NCBI GenBank assembly: GCA_035259385.1
Contig: DATFWL010000130.1
Span: 1 to 64,000 of the forward strand
DNA from: QHWK01 sp035259385
GTDB taxonomy: Bacteria; Acidobacteriota; Vicinamibacteria; Vicinamibacterales; CAVVIG01
DNA length: 64,000 bases
Reading direction: 5' to 3'
The stretch's first letter is position 1. Each line of letters begins with the position of its first letter. Of the stretch, positions 1 through 9,607 are shown piece by piece. Below the pieces are notes generated by a model. The model was not told the DNA's origin. It ran no database searches and saw nothing but the letters and a program-made list of their open reading frames with translations. Made by a program: the position numbers and the translations under genes.

Positions 1-179
1 ACGAGCATCAGCAATCCGCGGCGGGAATGATGATCCTTCGCGTGTGATTTGAAGTGCTCTGTCAGGTAGTTGATTCGCTCGGAGAGGATCGCGACCTGAA
101 CTTCTGGGGATCCGGTGTCTGCTTCGTGGGTTTTGTAACTGCCAATGAGCTCGGTCTTGCGGTCTTTGCTTAACGCCAC
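1..179 (-). CDS. rpsO: 30S ribosomal protein S15, cut by the window edge
   Basis: S15 is a primary 16S rRNA-binding protein that nucleates the platform of the small subunit. The first 59 or so residues are present. After the start they read ALSKDRKTELIGSY, then TGSPEVQVAILSERI and HHSRRGLLMLV, all diagnostic of S15; the C-terminal third lies outside the window. I start it at the GTG at 179 because a GGAGG lies 9 bases upstream on the minus strand and family homology begins right after it. It follows truB by 90 bases, the usual truB-rpsO order. The gap holds a possible promoter and a hairpin-capable leader, which would suit the S15 autoregulation known from other bacteria. Confidence 0.95.
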   Translation of the reverse strand, partial: MALSKDRKTELIGSYKTHEADTGSPEVQVAILSERINYLTEHFKSHAKDHHSRRGLLML

Positions 180-296
180 CTGGGGTGTCCTCCACGCACG
201 CTCCAGACGCCCGACGGGCACCGGATGCGCCGTATCTGCGGGATTCGTTAGTCGAACGGAATCAATATTTTATCCCAGAATCACGCAGGGATGCAA
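180..296 (-). promoter_or_regulatory. candidate rpsO promoter and leader
   Basis: On the minus strand a TTGCAT box (296-291) is followed after 18 bases by TAAAAT (272-267), a plausible -35/-10 pair overlapping the end of truB. The transcript would have a leader of roughly 80 bases before the rpsO GTG. In it, GCCCG and CGGGC (around 205-220) can pair, enclosed by CAGA/TCTG. Leader autoregulation by S15 is established in several bacteria with unrelated structures; assigning it here is inference. Confidence 0.3.
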
Positions 297-1241
297 AACG
301 CCGGCGGCCTCGATACGCCCGATGCCGACGAGATCGCCCGCCACGTCGAGGAGTCGCGCGAGCGGCGGCTGGCCGCCGGCGACGAAGAACCGGCCGTCCG
401 CGACGTCCGCCGCACCGAGCCGGCATCCATGATGGGCGCGCCGGACGCCCTCGGCGGTCAGCGCGACCGCCGGCAGCCGGGGCAGCGCATCGGCCATCCG
501 CACGACGGCGGCGGCCGCCGCGGCCGGATCGCGCTCGGCCCGCTCGAGTGCCAGGGCGCGATCGAGCGTGAAGTCGCCGGCGCGCGTGCGGCGGAGCGCG
601 GCGAGATGAGCGCCCACGCCGAGACGCCCGCCCAGCTCGTGGGCCAGCGAGCGCACGTAAAAGCCGGCGGAACAGTCCACGCTGAGCGTCACGCAGTCCG
701 CGTCCATGCGCACGATCTCGAGGCGGCTGACGGTGACGCTGACCGCCGCCGGCAGGGCCGACGCGACGGACAGATCGCGTGGGTCGCGCAGGTCGGACGC
801 ACTGCCGTCGCGCGTAGGCTTCAGCCGAGCGTCACGCGCCCGCGCCCGTGCCAGCTTGTGGCTGCGCTTTCCACCGATCTTCTTGGCAGAGAACGCCGGC
901 GGCTGCTGCGGGAACGTCCCGCGAAATGGTTCCAGCGCGCGGTCAATCTCGTCGCGCGACACCGTCACGGGACGCACGGGTCCGACCGGATGACCCTGCG
1001 CGTCGTGCGTGTCGGTCGCAAATCCGAACCGCACGACCGCTTCGTACGACTTGTCGCTCTCGGTGAGGAACTGCGCCAGCCGCGTCGCGCGGCCGAGGAC
1101 GAGCGGGAGCACGCCGGTCGCCGCCGGATCGAGCGTGCCGGTATGTCCGATCCGGCGCTCGCCGAGCGCGCGCCGCATCCGCGCGACGACGTCGTGCGAC
1201 GTCGGGCCGACCGGCTTGTCGATGATGAGGAGCCCGTCCAT
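270..1241 (-). CDS. truB: tRNA pseudouridine(55) synthase TruB
   Basis: Makes pseudouridine 55 in the T arm of tRNAs. The 323-residue protein starts MDGLLIIDKPVGPTSHDVV and carries the TruB signature GHTGTLDPAATGVLPL around residues 32-47; Asp38 is the expected catalytic aspartate. Later motifs include FSAKKIGGKRSHKLAR and the SAGFYVRSLAHELG segment. It sits 31 bases after nrnA and upstream of rpsO. Oddity: after KLAR the protein has about 25-30 extra residues before VSVTVSRLEIV. Part of this (ARDARLKPTRD) is encoded by half of the REP-like repeat found elsewhere in the window (CGCTCGGCTGAAGCC, at about 812-835). The insertion is in frame and falls between core motifs, so the enzyme is probably active. 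Confidence 0.95.
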   Translation of the reverse strand: MDGLLIIDKPVGPTSHDVVARMRRALGERRIGHTGTLDPAATGVLPLVLGRATRLAQFLTESDKSYEAVVRFGFATDTHDAQGHPVGPVRPVTVSRDEIDRALEPFRGTFPQQPPAFSAKKIGGKRSHKLARARARDARLKPTRDGSASDLRDPRDLSVASALPAAVSVTVSRLEIVRMDADCVTLSVDCSAGFYVRSLAHELGGRLGVGAHLAALRRTRAGDFTLDRALALERAERDPAAAAAAVVRMADALPRLPAVALTAEGVRRAHHGCRLGAADVADGRFFVAGGQPPLARLLDVAGDLVGIGRIEAAGVLHPCVILG

Positions 1242-1272
1242 GGCCCGCCTTCTGCGCCGCGTGCCTCGGCCG

Positions 1273-2262
1273 CTACCGGCTGATCGCCGACGGCTCGCGA
1301 TCGATCGCCCGCTCGATCTTGATCACGAACTGCTTCTGCAGCGCGTCGATCGCGCCGGTGACGGTGCAGCCGGCGGCGTTCTTGTGCCCGCCGCCGCCGA
1401 ACTCCTTCGCGATCGCGCCGATGTCGATCTCGCCCTTCGACCGCATGCTGACGCGATACGTGTCGCGCTCCTGTTCCTTGAAGAACACCACCGCCTGGAT
1501 TTCCTTCACGGTCAGCGGCAGGTTGATCAGCCCCTCGGTGTCCTCGTAGGTGCCGCCCGCGGCGCGCGCCATCTCGTGATCGAGGTAGACGATGGCAATC
1601 CGCCCGGTCTGGTCGATCTGCATCGCGCTCAGCACCGCGCCGAACAGCTTCAGCCGGCCCATGTTGTTGCTGTCGTAGACGTTGCGGGCCACCATGACCG
1701 GATCGACGCCCGCGTCGAGGCAGTCGCCGGCAATCGCAAAGGTGCGCGGCGTGATGTTCGAATAGTGGAACGAGCCGGTATCGGTGAGGATCGCGAGGTA
1801 GACGTGCGTCGCGATCTCGGCCGTCATCGGCACGCCGAGCGCGCGCACCGCGTCGTAGACCATCTCGCCGCACGCCGCCGCCGAATCGTCGAACCAGTTG
1901 ATCTGGCCGTAGCCGGTATTGCCCGGATGGTGATCGATGTTGATCACGAAATAGCGCTCGAGGCCCTTCACGCCGGTGCGGGCGAGGTCGCCGCATTCCA
2001 TGATGATCGCCGCGTCGAACGGGCCGGCCGCCTCCGGCGCGATGACGATCTCCGGGACGCCAGGAAACGCGAGCAGCGGCGGCGGCGCCGGATCGGCGTT
2101 GATCGCCACCACGTCCTTGCCCAGCGCCTTCAGCGCGTAGGCCATGGCGAGCTGCGATCCGATCGAGTCGCCGTCGGGCCGCGCGTGCGACGAGAGGACG
2201 AAACGCTGCCGCGAGCGGATGGCGTCGACGATCTGCGCGAGTTCAGGAAGAGTGGTCGTCAT
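1273..2262 (-). CDS. nrnA: DHH/DHHA1 phosphoesterase, NrnA-like nanoRNase/pAp phosphatase
   Basis: Predicted to degrade 2-5-nt RNAs and to dephosphorylate 3'-phosphoadenosine 5'-phosphate (pAp), as characterised NrnA proteins do. The N-terminal DHH domain shows SSHARPDGDSIGSQ (about residues 23-36), a central acidic CGDLAR motif and the metal-binding IDHHPGN near residue 110. The C-terminal DHHA1 domain ends with the substrate-binding GGGGHKNAAG. Its 329 residues match the family. The start overlaps the rbfA end by 20 bases, and truB follows after 31 bases. The rbfA-nrnA-truB order is common in bacteria and supports a house-keeping role. An exopolyphosphatase-like name is possible but less fitting. 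Confidence 0.88.
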   Translation of the reverse strand: MTTTLPELAQIVDAIRSRQRFVLSSHARPDGDSIGSQLAMAYALKALGKDVVAINADPAPPPLLAFPGVPEIVIAPEAAGPFDAAIIMECGDLARTGVKGLERYFVINIDHHPGNTGYGQINWFDDSAAACGEMVYDAVRALGVPMTAEIATHVYLAILTDTGSFHYSNITPRTFAIAGDCLDAGVDPVMVARNVYDSNNMGRLKLFGAVLSAMQIDQTGRIAIVYLDHEMARAAGGTYEDTEGLINLPLTVKEIQAVVFFKEQERDTYRVSMRSKGEIDIGAIAKEFGGGGHKNAAGCTVTGAIDALQKQFVIKIERAIDREPSAISR

Positions 2263-2647
2263 CAGTATCCGTGGGTGCGTCGGCGGCGTCGACGGGTCGT
2301 TCCGCGGCGCGAATGTCGTTCAGGAGCCGCTCGATGCGGTCCTGGCCGGCAATGGATTCGTCGTAGAGGAACTCGATCTCCGGCGCCCGCTTCAGGCGCA
2401 GGCGGGAGCCGATCTGGCGCCGCAGGAACGGCGCGGCGCGCCCGAGCGCGCGCTCCGTGTCGCGGCGCGCCTTGTCGTCGCCGAGCGCCGTGTAGTAGAC
2501 GCGCGCCTGCTGCAGATCGGGCGTCACGGTGACGCGCGTGATCGTCACGAACCCGATCCCCGGGTCGTGCACGTCGCGGGCGATCATCGAGGCGATTTCG
2601 CTTCGAATCTGATCGGCAACCCGAGCGGTGCGTTGTCCTTGAGCCAA
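2243..2647 (-). CDS. rbfA: 30S ribosome-binding factor RbfA
   Basis: Assembly factor that binds immature 30S subunits near the 5' end of 16S rRNA and is needed for late maturation and cold adaptation. The 134-residue protein has the KH-fold pattern of the family: RVADQIRSEIASMI, then HDPGIGFVTITRVTVTPDL, ARVYYTAL, and the RLRLKRAPEIEFLYDES segment. The tail is acidic and threonine-rich and runs into the overlapping start of nrnA. The start is the ATG of MAQGQRTARV. It lies 10 bases after the small membrane ORF and downstream of infB in the same operon. Confidence 0.93.
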   Translation of the reverse strand: MAQGQRTARVADQIRSEIASMIARDVHDPGIGFVTITRVTVTPDLQQARVYYTALGDDKARRDTERALGRAAPFLRRQIGSRLRLKRAPEIEFLYDESIAGQDRIERLLNDIRAAERPVDAADAPTDTDDDHSS

Positions 2648-2657
2648 CGGCAGTCTG

Positions 2658-2747
2658 CTAGCGGGGCCGCAGCCTGGTGACGCCGAAGAGAATGACGCCG
2701 GCGGCGAACATCACCAGCAACGTCGGCATCGGCAGTGCGTGGGGCAT
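2658..2747 (-). CDS. possible 29-residue single-span membrane peptide
   Basis: A tiny frame from ATG at 2747 to TAG at 2658 sits alone in the gap between the DUF503 gene and rbfA. It reads MPHALPMPTLLVMFAAGVIL followed by FGVTRLRPR: one hydrophobic span of about 17 residues with a positive end, like many small bacterial membrane proteins. It begins 20 bases after the DUF503 stop and ends 10 bases before rbfA, operon-like spacing. The ribosome site is weak (TGGA about 9 bases upstream). I know no family for it. Chance openness cannot be excluded at this length. Confidence 0.4.
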   Translation of the reverse strand: MPHALPMPTLLVMFAAGVILFGVTRLRPR

Positions 2748-2766
2748 GACGTGATGTCCAGAGCAC

Positions 2767-3051
2767 TCAGGTGAGAAACTCGACCTCGGTTCTCGTGATC
2801 AATCCGGGCTCGACCCGTTCGATCTCGTCGGCGACCGCCGCCAGCTCCCGGTCGGCGTGCCGCTCTTCCGTGCTGACCGTGACGACGGCGAGCCCCGCGC
2901 GCTGCCACAGATCGTGGTGCTCGACCTCGGACACGGCGACGTTGAACTTCTTCAGCCGATCCTTGATCCGCCGCAGCACCATCCGCTTGTCCTTGAGCGA
3001 CTGGCTGCCCGGCACGTGCAGCTCGACGGTCAGTAGCGCAACAACCATCAT
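2767..3051 (-). CDS. DUF503 (YlxP-like) protein
   Basis: Small conserved protein of unknown biochemical role, commonly encoded between infB and rbfA and sometimes linked to ribosome maturation. The reading MVVALLTVELHVPGSQSLKD, then KRMVLRRIKDRLKKFNVAVSE and HHDLWQRAGLAVVTVS, matches DUF503. About 94 residues if it starts at the ATG at 3051. A GTG at 3063 would add four residues, but that codon lies inside the arm of an intergenic repeat, and homology begins at MVV. No good Shine-Dalgarno is visible for either. Downstream of infB by about 90 bases, most of them a palindromic repeat. Confidence 0.85.
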   Translation of the reverse strand: MMVVALLTVELHVPGSQSLKDKRMVLRRIKDRLKKFNVAVSEVEHHDLWQRAGLAVVTVSTEERHADRELAAVADEIERVEPGLITRTEVEFLT

Positions 3052-3058
3052 CGAGGAC

Positions 3059-3134
3059 GCCACGAAGTCACGAAGACACGAAGATCGTTCTTTCTCTGTG
3101 CTTTGATTTCTTCGTGCCTGCGTGTCTTCGTGGC
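3059..3134. repeat. CACGAAG palindromic element
   Basis: The left arm is built of imperfect CACGAAG units (starting gccacgaagtcacgaag) and the right arm is its complement (cttcgtgcctgcgtgtcttc), separated by about 26 bases. It fills the gap between infB and the DUF503 gene. A diverged copy lies at 22136-22188 inside a coding region. Confidence 0.85.
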
Positions 3135-3140
3135 GGCTCC

Positions 3141-6110
3141 TTATGCCGTGACAGCCACGCGCTCCATTGCGAAGACTTCGATCACGTCACCGATCTTGAT
3201 GTCGTGGTACTTCTCGAAGCCGATGCCGCACTCGAAACCGGCTTTCACCTCGCTCACATCGTCCTTGAAGCGGCGGAGCGATCCGATCTTCCCTTCGTAG
3301 ACGACCACGTTGTCGCGGAGCAGGCGGGCCTGCGTATCGCCCGCGCGGGTAATCCGGCCCTCGGTGACCATGCAGCCGGCGATGGTGCCGTACTTCGGCA
3401 CCTTGAACGTCTCGCGGACGTTGGCGACGCCGATCCGGACTTCCTTGAACGTCGGCTCGAGCAGCCCGGTCATCGCCTTCTTCATCTCGTCGGTGACGTT
3501 GTAGATCACCGAGTGCTGCCGGATGTCCACGCGCTCGCGCGCCGCGATCTCCTCGGCGTTGCGATCGGGGCGGACGTTGAACGCGATGACGATCGCGTTC
3601 GACGCCGACGCCAGCAGCACGTCCGACTCGTTCACCGCGCCGACGCCGGCGTGGATGATCCGGATCTTGACCTTCTCGTCGGTGAGCTTCGCCAGCGTGT
3701 CGGCGAGCACCTCGGCCGAGCCCTGCACGTCCGCCTTGATGATGATCGGCAGCTCCTTCATGCCGCCTTCGGCGATCTGCGCCTGCAGCGATTCGAGCGT
3801 GAGCCGCGATCCCTTCGCGCCGAGCGCGCGGTTCTTGGCCTGCTCCTCGCGGAAGGTCGCGATCTGCCGCGCCTTTGCCGCGTCGGCGACCTGGAACACG
3901 TCGCCGGGCTGCGGCAGGCCGCCGAGGCCGAGGACCTCCACCGGCGTCGACGGACCGGCCGAACGCGTCGGCCGGCCGCGATCGTCAATCAGCGCCCGCA
4001 CCCGGCCGACGATCGGCCCGGCGATGAACGTATCGCCGACGCTGAGCGTCCCGTCCTGCACCAGCACCGTGGCCACCTGGCCGCGGCCCTTGTCGAGCTT
4101 GGCTTCGAGCACCGTCCCCGTCGCGCTGCGCTTCGGGTTCGCCTTCAGCTCGAGGATGTCGCTCGACAGCAGGATCATCTCGAGCAGCAGGTCGATGTTC
4201 TTCTTCTGCCGCGCCGAGACCTCCACCGTCACCGTCTGCCCGCCCCATTCCTCCGGCATCAGGTTCAGATCGGTGAGCTCGCGCTTCACCCGCTCGGGGT
4301 TCGCGTTCGCCTTGTCGATCTTGTTGATCGCGACGACGATCGGCACGTTCGCCGCCTTCGCATGATCGATCGCTTCACGCGTCTGTGGCATCACGCCATC
4401 GTCGGCGGCCACCACCAGCACCACGATGTCGGTGACCTTCGCGCCGCGGGCGCGCATCAGCGTGAACGCCTCGTGGCCCGGCGTGTCCAGGAAGACGATG
4501 TCGCGATCGTTGATCGTGACGTGGTACGCGCCGATGTGCTGGGTGATGCCGCCGGCTTCGCGCTCGGCGACGCGGGTCTCGCGGATCGCGTCCAGCAGGC
4601 TCGTCTTGCCGTGGTCGACGTGGCCCATCACGGTGACGACCGGCGCGCGCGTGATGATGTCCTCGGCCTTCGAGTCGCCGGAGTCCACCTGCAGCAGCTC
4701 CTCTTCGAAGCTGCGCATCTGGACGTCGGCGCCGAACTCGCGCGCGATCATCGTCGCGGTCTCGGTGTCGAGCGTCGAGTTGATCGTCATCATCAGCCGC
4801 TTCATCAGCAGCTTGGCGAGGACGTCCTTGACGCGGATGTCGAGCTTGTCGGCGAGATCCTTGACGGTCATCCCTTCCGCGAGCGTGATGCTGCGCGTGA
4901 TCGCGGGCGGCGCGCTCGGCATCGGCGGCGGCGCCGGCCGCGGCGCCTGATCGCGGCGCGCACTGGCCGCGGGACGACCGGGACCCGCGGGGCGCTGCTG
5001 CATCGGCGGCCGCTGCTGCGGCATGCCGGGCCGCTGCGGGAACTGACCGGGTCGCGGCGGCGCGCCAGGCTGTTGCGTGCGAATCGGCTGCGAGGGCAGC
5101 GGCCGCGGCCCGCCCACCGGGCCCTGCGGACGCGGGCCCGGATAGGGTGGCCGCATGCCAGGCGTGCCGCCCGGGCGCAGCGGCTGCGCCGGCGGTCGCG
5201 CCGCGGGCGAGCCGGTCTGTCCGGCGACTCCGCCGGCAGCGGGCCGCGCGGTGGTCGGGATCGCCGGGCGTTCCGGCGGTTTCGCAACGGGCCGGGGCAC
5301 GACGCGTGGCGCGGGCGACGTCGGCAGCGGCGGCGTCGGGGCGCTTGGACGCTGCTCTTCGATGCGCAAGCGTAGCGTCGGCGGCACGACCCGGCCGGGC
5401 GTCGGCGGCTTCGGTGCGGGCCGCGGCGGCGGCGCGACGGCCGGCGCGGCAGCGGCGACAGGCTCCGGCGCCGCGGCGGGCGGCGGGGCAGGCGCCGGAG
5501 CCGGCGGCGGCGTCGGCATCTGTGCCACCGGCGGCGGCGCCGCAGGTGGTTCGATTGGCGCAGGCGCCTCGACGACGACGGGTTTCGGCGCCTCCGCTGG
5601 TTTCGGCGGCTCGGTCCTCAGACCGCGCGTGGCGACCACACGCGGCTCATGCCGCGGCGGCTCGACGACGGGCGGCGGCGGTTCGACGGCGGGCGGCGGT
5701 GGCTCCGCAACCGCAGGCGCCGCGTCGACGGCGGGGACGGCGGCGACCGTCTGCGATTCAGGCGCGGACGGCTCCGCTTCCGGCGCCGGCGCGGCGGCCG
5801 GCTTTACAGTCTTCACCAGGCGGGGCGGCGGCAGCGCGGGCGCGGTCGGCTTCGGCGGCTCCGGCGCCTTCCTGGCCGCCGCCGGCTTCTTGCCTTTCGC
5901 AACCGGCGTGTCGGCGAAGATGTTGCCGCCCGGCAGCTGGATGTTGCGCTGCTTCGCGAGGCGGTCGACGAACTGACGCGCCACGACCTCTTCGATCGTG
6001 CTCGACGCGCTCTTGACCTCGATGCCGTGATCGCGCTTGAGCAGCGCAGTCACTTCCTGGCTCGTCGTGCCGAGCAGCTCCGCAATCTTGAAGATCCGAA
6101 CTGTTGCCAA
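3141..6110 (-). CDS. infB: translation initiation factor IF-2
   Basis: GTPase that brings fMet-tRNA to the 30S subunit and promotes subunit joining. At 989 residues it is longer than the E. coli protein because of a large Pro/Ala-rich linker. Order: an IF2_N helix bundle at residues 1-55 (VRIFKIAELLGTTSQEVTAL), a low-complexity linker to about 390, a second IF2_N-like domain at about 405-465, then the G domain. G1 is GHVDHGKTS near 494-502, followed by GGITQHIGAYHV (switch), DTPGHEAFTLMRARG (G3) and NKID (G4). Domains II, III and C2 follow, with the fMet-tRNA-binding end near GFECGIGFEKYHDIK. It starts 3 bases after nusA, indicating one operon. The linker base composition is very GC-rich, which keeps long antisense frames open. 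Confidence 0.97.
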   Translation of the reverse strand: MATVRIFKIAELLGTTSQEVTALLKRDHGIEVKSASSTIEEVVARQFVDRLAKQRNIQLPGGNIFADTPVAKGKKPAAARKAPEPPKPTAPALPPPRLVKTVKPAAAPAPEAEPSAPESQTVAAVPAVDAAPAVAEPPPPAVEPPPPVVEPPRHEPRVVATRGLRTEPPKPAEAPKPVVVEAPAPIEPPAAPPPVAQMPTPPPAPAPAPPPAAAPEPVAAAAPAVAPPPRPAPKPPTPGRVVPPTLRLRIEEQRPSAPTPPLPTSPAPRVVPRPVAKPPERPAIPTTARPAAGGVAGQTGSPAARPPAQPLRPGGTPGMRPPYPGPRPQGPVGGPRPLPSQPIRTQQPGAPPRPGQFPQRPGMPQQRPPMQQRPAGPGRPAASARRDQAPRPAPPPMPSAPPAITRSITLAEGMTVKDLADKLDIRVKDVLAKLLMKRLMMTINSTLDTETATMIAREFGADVQMRSFEEELLQVDSGDSKAEDIITRAPVVTVMGHVDHGKTSLLDAIRETRVAEREAGGITQHIGAYHVTINDRDIVFLDTPGHEAFTLMRARGAKVTDIVVLVVAADDGVMPQTREAIDHAKAANVPIVVAINKIDKANANPERVKRELTDLNLMPEEWGGQTVTVEVSARQKKNIDLLLEMILLSSDILELKANPKRSATGTVLEAKLDKGRGQVATVLVQDGTLSVGDTFIAGPIVGRVRALIDDRGRPTRSAGPSTPVEVLGLGGLPQPGDVFQVADAAKARQIATFREEQAKNRALGAKGSRLTLESLQAQIAEGGMKELPIIIKADVQGSAEVLADTLAKLTDEKVKIRIIHAGVGAVNESDVLLASASNAIVIAFNVRPDRNAEEIAARERVDIRQHSVIYNVTDEMKKAMTGLLEPTFKEVRIGVANVRETFKVPKYGTIAGCMVTEGRITRAGDTQARLLRDNVVVYEGKIGSLRRFKDDVSEVKAGFECGIGFEKYHDIKIGDVIEVFAMERVAVTA

Positions 6111-6113
6111 ACT

Positions 6114-7541
<1,428 letters not shown>

Positions 7542-7543
7542 GT

Positions 7544-8029
7544 CTAAAATTCCACTTCCAGATTCGCGCGCGTGATCGCCGCGATCGGCACGCGATGCGT
7601 CTTCCCGTCATCGCCATCGATGATCACGTCCCCGCCGTCCACGCCGCCGAGCCGGCCGCGAAAAAACCCCTGCCCGTCGATGGGGCCGCGGACGACGATC
7701 TTCGCCAGCCGCCCCGCGAACCGCCCATAGTCGTCCGGGCGGCGGAGCGGCCGATCCAGCCCGGGCGACGAAACCTCCAGGGTATAAGCCGATGGGACCA
7801 CATCCTCGACGTCGAGAATCGCGCTCAGGTCGCGGCTGACGTGCGCGCAGTCGTCGACGCTGACGCTCTCCTCGGCGGACGCCGCCGGCCCCGGGCGATC
7901 GATCTGGATCCGCAGCACCATGCCCGGCGCTTCGCGCCGGAACTGAACGTCGAAAATCTCCAGTCCGCGGTCCGCGGCCACCCGGGCGGCGATGTCCCGC
8001 ACCTTGTCGACGACCGTTTCCGCGGCCAT
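7544..8029 (-). CDS. rimP: ribosome maturation factor RimP
   Basis: Needed for 30S maturation at the early protein-binding stage. Motifs include RGLEIFDVQFRRE, the DDCAHVSRDLSAILD block and the SPGLDRPLRRPDDY segment typical of RimP, followed by the C-terminal SH3-like part (FRGRLGGVDGGDVIIDGDD). I start it at the ATG at 8029 (MAAETVVDKV; 161 residues). An open extension to 8131 would translate a REP-like palindrome, would have no homology, and overlaps the terminator hairpin. The ribosome site before 8029 is weak. First gene of the translation operon; its promoter should lie between 8030 and 8115. Confidence 0.93.
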   Translation of the reverse strand: MAAETVVDKVRDIAARVAADRGLEIFDVQFRREAPGMVLRIQIDRPGPAASAEESVSVDDCAHVSRDLSAILDVEDVVPSAYTLEVSSPGLDRPLRRPDDYGRFAGRLAKIVVRGPIDGQGFFRGRLGGVDGGDVIIDGDDGKTHRVPIAAITRANLEVEF

Positions 8030-8041
8030 AACCGCTTTCGT

Positions 8042-8101
8042 CGTAGCGGCGACGGCTTCAGCCGACCGGCGGTCCCTCGCCTGAAGCCTTCGGGCTACCG
8101 T
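8042..8101. repeat. REP-like palindrome (GGCTTCAGCC family) in the rimP leader
   Basis: On the minus strand GTAGCCCGAAGGCTTCAGGC is followed by a short spacer and a near-inverted copy (GGTCGGCTGAAGCC, ending GCCGCTAC). Related copies or halves occur at about 812-835, 43865-43900, 48385-48408, 50577-50612, 51256-51312 and 59637-59713. This one lies in the 5' leader of the rimP operon. Confidence 0.75.
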
Positions 8102-8115
8102 GACACGTCCATAAA

Positions 8116-8141
8116 CTAAAAAAGTGGGCACACGCCCACTT
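8116..8141 (-). terminator. intrinsic terminator downstream of rimO
   Basis: On the minus strand AAGTGGGC and GCCCACTT form an 8-bp stem with a 4-base loop, followed at once by a run of T (TTTTTAG). This is a textbook Rho-independent terminator, placed 31 bases after the rimO stop. It separates rimO from the rimP-nusA-infB operon. Confidence 0.85.
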
Positions 8142-8171
8142 CGGTCCTACACCCAGGCTCCGAATTGAAAA

Positions 8172-9596
8172 TTATACCACGCCCTTTCGGCCGAGTTCAG
8201 GCAACCCCTCGGACTCAGCGCAGGGGCGCGCGACCAGATCGTAGTCGCGCGAGTCGACGATCTCGACCTGGGCAAATTCTCCGGGCCGAAACGCCGACGG
8301 GTCGCAGTCGGTGAGAAACACCGACGCGTCGATGTCCGGCGCCTGGCTGGCCAGGCGCGCCTTCAGGACCAGGTCGTGCTCAGCCGACGGTCCGTCGACG
8401 AGCACGCGGGCACGCTGGCCGACGCGGGCGGACTGCCGCCTGGCGACGAGCTTCTTCTGCAGCGCCATCAGGCTCGCCCTGCGACGCCCCTTCACTCCGG
8501 CGGGCACGTCGTCGTCCAGGTCGAACGCCGACGTCCCCTCCTCGTGCGAGTAGGTGAAGACACCCACGTGATCGAACGCATGGTCGCCGATGAAGCCGCG
8601 CAGGTGCTCGACGTCCTCCTCCGTCTCTCCGGGGAACCCGACGATGAAGGTCGTGCGGAGCGCGACCCCGGGGACGCGGTCGCGGATGCGCGTCAGGAGG
8701 CGGTCGTATCCCTGCCGCGTTCCCGGCCGCTTCATCCGCTTCAGCACGCTGTTGGACGCGTGCTGCAGCGGCAGGTCGATGTACTTGCAGACCTTGTCGC
8801 AGTCCGCCATCGCCGCGAGCGTCTCGTCGTCGATGGTCGTCGGGTAGAGGTAGAGCAGGCGGATCCATTCGAGGCCGTCGACGGCGTTCAGCTGACGAAG
8901 CAGCCGCGCGAGCGCACCGCGCTCGCCGCGGTCGATGCCGTAGAACGTCGTGTCCTGCGAGATCAGCAGCAACTCCTTGACGCCGCGGTCAGCCAGCGCG
9001 TGCGCTTCGCGGACGATCGATTCCGCGGGCCGACTGCGGTAGGCGCCGCGCAGTGTCGGGATGATGCAGAAGGCGCACTTGTAGTCGCAGCCTTCGGCGA
9101 TCTTCACATAGGCGTAGTGCTTCGGCGTGGCGAAGAGGCGAGGCGTGTCGGCGTCGTAGATGTAGGTCGGTCGCTCGCGACCGGGCGTCGGGGCATGGGG
9201 CTGGGAGTTCGCGGCCAGCTGATTGCGCCGGTACAGCGGGAGAGGCACGGCGCCGCCGCTGATCGCGCCGACGATCTGCGGGACCTCGCCGGTGCCGAGC
9301 ACCGCGTCGATTTCCGGAATCTCTTTTTTCAGCTCGTCGCGATAGCGTTCGGCCATGCAGCCGGTGACGATGAGCCGGCGGCAGGCGCCGTCCTTCTTGT
9401 GCTCGGCCATCTCGAGGATGGTGTCGATCGACTCCTGTTTGGCCGAGTCGATGAACGCGCAGGTGTTCACGACGAGGACGTCGGCGGCGGACGGATCCTG
9501 TGTCAGCTGGTGCCCCGCCTGCTGCGCGAGGCCGAGCATCACTTCGGAATCGACCAGATTCTTCGGACAACCGAGGGAGATCAGACCAATCTTCAT
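8172..9596 (-). CDS. rimO: ribosomal protein S12 methylthiotransferase RimO
   Basis: Radical SAM enzyme that beta-methylthiolates Asp88 of ribosomal protein S12 using two Fe-S clusters. N-terminal MTTase domain: MKIGLISLGCPKNLVDSEVM, VVNTCAFIDSAKQESI and IVTGCMAERY supply the three cysteines of the auxiliary cluster. The radical SAM motif is CDYKCAFC, followed by LPLQHASNSVLKRMKRPG. A C-terminal TRAM domain begins near RQSARVGQRARVLVDGP. I start at the ATG at 9596 (474 residues); a longer frame to 9710 would only translate the adjacent repeat. Oddity: an unusual stretch after PLPLYRRNQLAA (NSQPHAPTPGRERP) resembles the translated GGGGCTC-type repeat. MiaB is the main alternative, but the CPKN start and S12-type spacing favour RimO. 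Confidence 0.93.
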   Translation of the reverse strand: MKIGLISLGCPKNLVDSEVMLGLAQQAGHQLTQDPSAADVLVVNTCAFIDSAKQESIDTILEMAEHKKDGACRRLIVTGCMAERYRDELKKEIPEIDAVLGTGEVPQIVGAISGGAVPLPLYRRNQLAANSQPHAPTPGRERPTYIYDADTPRLFATPKHYAYVKIAEGCDYKCAFCIIPTLRGAYRSRPAESIVREAHALADRGVKELLLISQDTTFYGIDRGERGALARLLRQLNAVDGLEWIRLLYLYPTTIDDETLAAMADCDKVCKYIDLPLQHASNSVLKRMKRPGTRQGYDRLLTRIRDRVPGVALRTTFIVGFPGETEEDVEHLRGFIGDHAFDHVGVFTYSHEEGTSAFDLDDDVPAGVKGRRRASLMALQKKLVARRQSARVGQRARVLVDGPSAEHDLVLKARLASQAPDIDASVFLTDCDPSAFRPGEFAQVEIVDSRDYDLVARPCAESEGLPELGRKGVV

Positions 9597-9607
9597 CCAA
9601 CTCTGAC

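Noticed and set aside
3114..5375. Long open frame on the plus strand opposite infB
   Set aside because: Arg- and His-rich composition without domain motifs; it mirrors the codon pattern of infB on the other strand and is a GC-rich shadow.
8030..8131. N-terminal extension of RimP
   Set aside because: It would translate the REP-like palindrome and run into the terminator; family homology begins just after the ATG at 8029.
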